NCBI GenBank assembly: GCA_037447655.1
Contig: JBBHKE010003029.1
Span: 30,001 to 90,516 of the forward strand
From: Zygnema cylindricum
Taxonomy: Eukaryota; Streptophyta; Zygnematophyceae; Zygnematales; Zygnemataceae
Length of the DNA: 60,516 nt
Direction of reading: 5' to 3'
The notes beneath the pieces are model-generated. The model was not told where the DNA came from, made no database searches, and was given only the letters and a program-made list of their open reading frames with translations. Position numbers and translations under genes: made by a program. Positions 54,953 through 60,516 of this stretch are shown here, piece after piece; the stretch's first letter is position 1, and every line of letters begins with the position of its first letter.

Positions 54953-55723
54953 GGGTAACCTTCCATCAGGCGAAGAGTGGAGTTGTTTACTAGCGAAAGT
55001 ACCTTTCCGTACTAAGCCGTACAATTTTTTTTTTTTTTTACAAAAGATGTTTACTAGAAATTCGTTAAATTCTCCAGACTTTTTGGCGAATACTTCCACC
55101 GTCCGATTTTCGATTTTTTGACGCAAACACCCCTTGTATCAAGTGTTTGGGGAGTCTCCTCCGACTGTCCTAGAGAGGACACTTTGCTCTTACTAGACGT
55201 GTGTATGGGTCGACTTGTAGAAGTCAGAGTCGATCCACGACGGGCGTGAAGTTATAAACTTACTAGTGGCAAATGGCGTGTACCTTCTGACATCAAAGCC
55301 ACCTTGTTCGACAATAAAATCTTCGTTGTAGGACATCCTGTCACACCTTCGCCAGTACAGCGAAAATACATGAACGTACAAATCGGACATTCATGGACAA
55401 TTATACAAACTTTCATTTTGCAACGGTTTTCGTGGCCGTTGGTACGACGACAAATACAAGAACGTTCAGATTGCACGTTAGCGTGACACTGCTATATATT
55501 TTAAACGGCGTCCGCTCGTACATATACGCAGTTGCGATTTTATCCTTTTCAAAACTTTCATTAATCCCGAGCGGCTCATCAAGATCCTACGTGGTACCAA
55601 TCGCTATCTAACACGTAAGTAATTTTTGATTCACTGGCATGACCTGAAGGAAAGGTGTTACAAATATTAGTGCCAATAAACGTGACCGTATGATTATTGT
55701 GAACGTTTGATAGATGGTTACCC
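54953..55723. mobile_element. Harbinger-like TIR element with TAA duplication (771 bp)
   Basis: The ends gggtaaccttccatcagg and ttgatagatggttaccc are an inverted pair, flanked by TAA at 54950-54952 and 55724-55726. The interior holds a possible zinc-finger remnant on the - strand (55265-55385). Confidence 0.78.
55265..55385 (-). pseudogene. Possible FLYWCH-like zinc-finger remnant
   Basis: The - strand frame contains FMYFRCTGEGVTGCPTTKIL then SEGTRHLP. The Y-x-R-C ... G-C-P ... H pattern resembles FLYWCH/WRKY-type zinc fingers carried by some plant DNA transposons. It is short and isolated, and the second histidine is replaced. A suggestion only. Confidence 0.3.
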
Positions 55724-55895
55724 TAATTCACTTGAACAAAGAGAGTTGGCTCAGGATTCGGCGAGATATAACATCGAATGTTGTTGTTCTTTGGTCTAAA
55801 ATAGATCGCAAAAGCCACCCAAACTATCATGCAAAAGGCTAAGCAAAGCTAGGCTAATGAACCCTCCCAATGCGTACACAGACGCTACAAACATC

Positions 55896-57017
55896 TGTAA
55901 TTCTATGTGCTCCGTTGCCACACAAAAAGAAGCTAATCTAGATAGTGCCGAATCTAAGTATATGCAAACCCAAATGATTGACCCCTTGACAATCAGAATC
56001 TCATTAGAGCTTCACCCCTATGAAATAAGACTTTCTGTGTGCTTAGTTCCACCACAGAATGCAAAGTTCGAATATGATTTTTGGATAACTTTCCCCACGT
56101 TGACTTTTCCTTAGAAATGCAGCCACCTTGGTAGGCAAACACTCTCACCGACTACAACTTTATGTAGCTTGGACTCCCTTGGGTCCGCAGCAAAAAGAAT
56201 CACTGAAAATGGTCAACTAAATGAGTTGATATTAAATGGCAAAGTCTGTCAATTTATACAGATGCTCTTTGGGAGAGAGGTAACTACCTACCAAAATATT
56301 CTAAGTCCTAAAACCCCTCTCTAATCCCCTTAGTATTGAGGTAGGAACCAATCATATGACTGTACCGTACAAGAAAGTACATGTGCCGGAGTACTTTCTG
56401 TACGGTCCTTGTACGGCATCGCCATAATGTGACATTTGTCACATCCAGACTTATCATCTCGCGTTTTGGAGACCCTGCAATCCTCCAGCGTATTGCCAAG
56501 TGTCATCTGGAGTGGCGGCGCCTGAAAATGCCAAGCCGGCCATTCCAAAATCTCGGCTCGCACTACGGCGGTCGATTCTAATCGGCTTTTTATCTTGACC
56601 ATCAAAATAAATGTTCGCAACATTTATTTCGAGCTGTTCTATAGTTCATAACAAGTTCTATGTTCTAACGTCTGTTTCATTAGTTAAACGAAGTGTCCTA
56701 TGTGTACATATTTAAATATTTACCAAACCCTATATACCTTAGCACTAGTCTTAGACTTAACGGACAAAGCTAACTTCTATGTGTTACTTCACGGACGGCA
56801 AGTACGGATCAAATCCTGGGTCCGTCAAATCCCATTTTAGTAAAACCTACCAAGTCTACTTCCTGTCTCTCTAAAGGGCATAGGCAACCATGGCTCTGTC
56901 TCCCTATCCAGCCTTCAATGACTACAACAAGTGTGGGGGCTTGAAGAAGGGAGTTAGAGGCAAACTGCCTCTGCCTTTTTCTATCCTTATACTAACCTAG
57001 AAAATACACAAATATCA
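55896..57017 (-). repeat. Solo LTR of the Z family (1122 bp)
   Basis: Starts tgtaattctatgtgctcc and ends cacaaatatca, aligning end to end with the Z LTRs, including gaaagtac-10 nt-gtactttc at 56373-56398. It is flanked by acatc (55891-55895) and acaac (57018-57022), a 4/5 match expected of a 5-bp duplication. No interior follows, so it is a solo LTR left by intra-element recombination. Confidence 0.85.
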
Positions 57018-57473
57018 ACAACATGAATACATATATGCATCAATAATCCGCACACAGACGGAGCAAAATGCGTACACAGACGCATAGACAATAACTAGGG
57101 TTTCATGGAATAAAAGCTTAATATATCTTCATCATCATAACAAACCCTATGACAAATGCATAAAAAATGCATAACAATCAAATATATAAATAACATATAT
57201 AAATTATAACAAAATAGTGCAATCTCACATATTCATTAAATAAACAAAAGAATATCAATAAATATATTACTCAAATGCATGACCTAATCAATAACCCTAA
57301 AATACTACATCTTTGGTCCCCATTTTTCTTAACAATCATTGATGATATTTCGCTAACAAAACTCATAGCTATATATACACTTGTTTGCTGTCAACAAATC
57401 ACTAACTGTCAAAATATCCAACGTAAATTACGTAACTATCTTTAAGTCATATTTAACCATAATAAACTGCTAC
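57018..57473. other. AT-rich spacer
   Basis: Two cgtacacagacg-type motifs near 57050-57085 echo gcgtacacagacgct left of the solo LTR (about 55872). They suggest the LTR landed in a short tandem array. No gene. Confidence 0.4.
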
Positions 57474-57476
57474 TAA

Positions 57477-58176
57477 GAGTGTTGTTCCATTAGGCTGTCT
57501 CAGTAAACGTCGAAAATTCGTTTACTGAAGCGACCGTTCCATTTTGTCGGGTCAGTAACCGACATTTTATTTGCGTAGCACAATTTGATTGGTCCACGTA
57601 ATAAATGTATACAATTATGTTATTTTTTACAGAATCTTTGACAGCAAATTGTGACCACACATTTTTACCAACGAAGGTAAAAAGTGACTCGTACGACGTA
57701 TTGAATAAAATCTGTACGGGCGGACGAAACTTAAGATTTGTAAAAGCGTACGAAAATGTCAGAATGGTTAGTGGATAGCAACAGAAGCGTGAAATATATC
57801 TTCCGTCAAAGATTTTATTGCGGCTTCCGGTGGCCTCGCATCCTCCCTGGCGGAAGGCACGTGTCATATGCGACGTGTACCCACCTGGTCGCGCGGTCGT
57901 CGTGGATATTTGTTCACTTTTTCACGAGGCACGATGTTATTCGTTCAGGTGCTTAAAATTGACCTACTCCGGGTCACTTGTTGCGAATTGAAAGTGTCAG
58001 ACTATGGCGTATCCGATTTTGCATCCGACGGTCCACGTTTAGGCCCATAAACGTGGAGAATCAAACCCCTCATTCAGTAAGCTTGTTTTTCTAACATTTT
58101 TTTTTTTGTACGGCACTGTATGAAACAGTACGATTTTCTGTAAACAACGACATTTTTTCCCTAATGGAACCTCACC
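57477..58176. mobile_element. Harbinger-like TIR element with TAA duplication (700 bp)
   Basis: The ends gagtgttgttccattagg and cctaatggaacctcacc are an inverted pair, flanked by TAA at 57474-57476 and 58177-58179. Several GTAC motifs lie inside; no recognisable transposase. Confidence 0.8.
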
Positions 58177-58179
58177 TAA

Positions 58180-58879
58180 GAATAAACTAATCGTAAGCGT
58201 ACACCTGATAGTCAAGCAATCATATGCGTACACTTGTCTGTAAGTATGACACATAAACACACACAATTTAAAGTGTCCAAACCCTAAATGATCACATAAA
58301 TAAAACCTATCATATTCAACACTAATTTATCAATACCCAAAAGACAAAACATTGCTGCTCCAAATATTTACAAGTACACACAATCTCGCAAAATTGTATG
58401 CTGAGTCACTCAACGAAACTCCTCGAATTTCGTCAAACAATCCGGGACGTCCAAAGTGTACATCTTGTGATTTGACGCGATTTCGCGTCCCCACTCTTTG
58501 AAAAATAGCAGCGGCCTTTGTCCACCGTCCGTATCTATTATTCGGCACCCTGGATGTCGTGCCACGTGGTCCCAAAGTCCACTTGACAAAACGATGTTAA
58601 ACCATCCAAATCTTTTCGTACCGCAATCACGTACTTCGTCATAAATGTCGCCTGCCTATATTAGAGTACACCTGTCAAATAAGACGAACCGTATCGGCGG
58701 CGTCCCTTTTAATAAATGTCCCCTGTCCTAGTATGTTTCGTACGGCTGGCGTACATACTCAAATATTACGTACATTTCACAGCAAATGGCTTCGCGATCC
58801 GCCGTTCATTTCTCCAACCCATTCCATAAATTACGTACGCTGGTTCGCGTCACTCAATTTGATTCCGTACGTCTTAAAA
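58180..58879. other. No gene recognised
   Basis: A - strand frame (58330-58575, 81 codons) and a + strand frame (58733-59179) are open, but neither shows a domain I can name. Confidence 0.35.
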
Positions 58880-59035
58880 ACAATTCGTACAATTACTTCC
58901 CCAATCCGCAAATCCATTCGAACCTCCACAGTAAATCTTGTCAGTATCTGCGCATTAAAATCGCACCAAGTACGCACAATACGTCGCGTACGCATGAAAC
59001 TTCGCGTACGCACGAAACTAACTTTTCCAAAACAA
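58880..59035 (-). repeat. Repeat homologous to the segment captured in the X 3' LTR
   Basis: The - strand reads aagttagtttcgtgcgtacg, then a second gtttcatgcgtacgcga, and further on tgtggaggttcgaatggatt and gcggattgggga. The same order occurs at 37010-37130 on the + strand. Confidence 0.7.
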
Positions 59036-59066
59036 CAAATGTGCCGTCAGATGTATTCATCGAATT

Positions 59067-59208
59067 GTCGACTTTTTTTGACTAAAGACTTCTTGGATGC
59101 GACGATAAATGTGTCGGCAAAGATTTTGAAAGAAATAGTCGACTTTTTTTTACTAAAGACATCTTGGACGCGGCGATAAATGTGTCGGCGAAGATTTTGA
59201 AAGAATTC
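59067..59208 (+). repeat. 71-bp tandem repeat, two units
   Basis: Both units start gtcgacttttttt-actaaagac, continue tcttgga(t/c)gcg, and end gtgtcggc-aagattttgaaag. The two copies differ at a few bases. Confidence 0.85.
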
Positions 59209-59267
59209 ACCGACATAGTAATATTAAACAAGTAGATATTTAGGGTTTTAACCGGAGATAATACCGT

Positions 59268-59640
59268 GCAGTACACCGCGCATCGTTCTTAGTGTCAACG
59301 ACACTAATTTGGGTTTTTAAAATTTTGATTTTTTTCCAAAAATAGTATACGTGATTTTAATTATTCCTTAACTATAACTGAGGTTCTTTACAAAATAGCG
59401 TCAAGACCGAAAGTACAACAATATATAATTAGTATCGTGTACGGATGATGTCAGACGGTATACATTTGTACCTTTTTACTTGAAAATCTTTAAAATAACT
59501 TATAAATTATACGCGCGTGAATATGAACGTGCGCTGAAAAATGGGTTCACTCTCGTGACCAAAAACCTCGTTCGCACACGATCTCTTATAATCGCCTGTT
59601 TTGCAGTGTGAACGTAAAATATATCCGCATGTGCAAAGTC
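59268..59640 (+). mobile_element. Family F relic
   Basis: Starts with cagtacaccgcgcatcgttc ttagtgtcaa, like a family E/F terminus. It shares with 13386-13927 the blocks gtcagacggtatacatttgt acctttttactt, gaacgtgcg and ctcgttcgcacac. The right end was not found. Confidence 0.6.
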
Positions 59641-60309
59641 ATGATGTTACAGTTAAAGCAGTGAACTGTTTTTATTTTACACGTCCACGTAAACCGTCTT
59701 AAAACTGCGTACTCTTGATTCATGTGATTTTTTCCTGTTCAGTTTATATAAACACTATAACATGTATTTTGTCCAATTAGCGTCAATATGTACTCTATTA
59801 TGGTACAACAAACAAATATAGCGTAAATGTTTAATCTAATATGGTGTCTATAGGTGATTTCACTGTAAATTAGAATTAATGTATACGTTACTAAGGGGTC
59901 GAAGTGACAATGGACCACAAATTAAAATTAGTGAATTAAAATATTTAGAATAAAAAATAGCATTTGGCGTTGATGATATTTGGGACGGCCTAACGCCAAA
60001 TGCGGATAATCCACAGAAAAATGGATCCCTTATTGAACGAATCTCATCCATCCATTTTTTTTTAGTTTTTTTAGGGATTTGACGCTGCGTCGCCATTTTG
60101 TCAAACGAACACATTCTCATTCGTTTCATGAAAAAGAAGGCGAAAATACCTCCGCCACCTTCATTTCATTTCCATGGATTCGAGGTCGCATGTGGCGGCT
60201 CCTTCTCCCTCTGCATATGGCGCGTCACTCCATTTACCTTTCATTGCCTCCGCCCCTCTTTCACGCTCATTTTTTTTCCGAACCTACCTATACTAATCTC
60301 CCTTTTTTA
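59641..60309. other. No confident gene; one small frame
   Basis: A + strand frame from an ATG near 60128 (MKKKAKIPPPPSFHFHGFEV...) is about 60 codons and ends in low-complexity sequence. It could be a first exon but has no recognisable product or clear donor. Confidence 0.3.
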
Positions 60310-60314
60310 ATTTT

Positions 60315-60516
60315 GAAAGTTTTTTAAAATGTGCTCTCTCTCGTTTATGCCCTCTCCCTTCACCTCTCTCTCTCTCTTTGTCAATCTATCTCCATTCCCT
60401 CTCCCTTTCCCTCTCCCTCCCCCCTCCCTCTCCCTCTCTCTTTCTTTCTCCCTTCCTTACTCTCACATTCCCTCTCCCTTTCCTTTTCCCTCTCCTTCTC
60501 ACCCTCTCGATCTGCC
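60315..60516 (-). repeat. Pyrimidine-rich (CCCTCT/CTCTTT) tract to the window end
   Basis: Runs of ctctctctctc and ccctctcc dominate the last 200 bases. As with the purine-rich tracts at 6.8 and 28.0 kb, this may be a transcript leader, but the window ends before a coding exon appears. Confidence 0.65.

Noticed and set aside
58733-59179. 148-codon + strand frame
   Set aside because: It runs through a repeat shared with the X LTR and a 71-bp tandem repeat, so openness is not evidence of a gene.
1-60516. Stop-codon reassignment (as in some ulvophycean algae) to explain the MSL TAG
   Set aside because: The recognised genes end in TGA or TAA-type contexts and decayed copia copies contain all three stops. 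One TAG in one gene is not enough to support a variant code.

Overview
The window reads as nuclear DNA of a green plant or streptophyte alga. Three things point that way: spliced genes with GT-AG introns, an organelle-targeted MscS channel of the plant MSL type behind a (GA)n leader, and the C-terminal exon of an alpha-glucan phosphorylase. Most of the sequence is transposable element (TE). It is AT-rich with many GTAC/CGTACG-containing repeats. I cannot name the species.

Host genes, all on the + strand: (1) 4458-4574, the last exon of a starch/glycogen phosphorylase; no other exon of it was found upstream. (2) 15138-20561, a ten-exon MscS-like channel with a plastid-type transit peptide. Every intron phase is compatible, but one in-frame TAG lies at 19695-19697. 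(3) 23161-24401, a two-exon gene of unknown function.

Layout. 1-15 kb: minisatellites, a foldback element (partial copy 5.27-6.32 kb, fuller copy 7.03-9.46 kb), PIF/Harbinger-like TIR elements with TAA/TTA target duplications (7568-8344, 10785-11782), and a cluster of small TIR elements (12.6-13.9 kb) with a hAT-type MITE nested in one of them. 15-24.5 kb: the MSL gene, a second hAT-type MITE (21937-22396, perfect 8-bp target duplication) and the unknown gene. 24.9-27.5 kb: a rearranged Ty1/copia relic. 28509-34920: a complete but decayed + strand copia element with 5-bp duplications GTTAG. 35.8-53.3 kb: a nested complex on the - strand. In it an older copia element (called W here) is interrupted by a gag-RNase H deletion derivative (Z, 47828-51686) and by a two-element LTR-X-LTR-Y-LTR array (36643-47394). 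53.6-60.5 kb: three more Harbinger-like elements, a solo LTR (55896-57017), minisatellites and a pyrimidine-rich end.

The copia elements carry the usual gag-protease-integrase-RT-RNase H order; every copy is broken. The X/Y family has a primer-binding site matching the anticodon arm of initiator tRNA-Met, whose CAT anticodon supplies the gag ATG. No CRISPR array, rRNA or convincing tRNA gene was seen. Element names X, Y, Z, W and V are working labels of this annotation.
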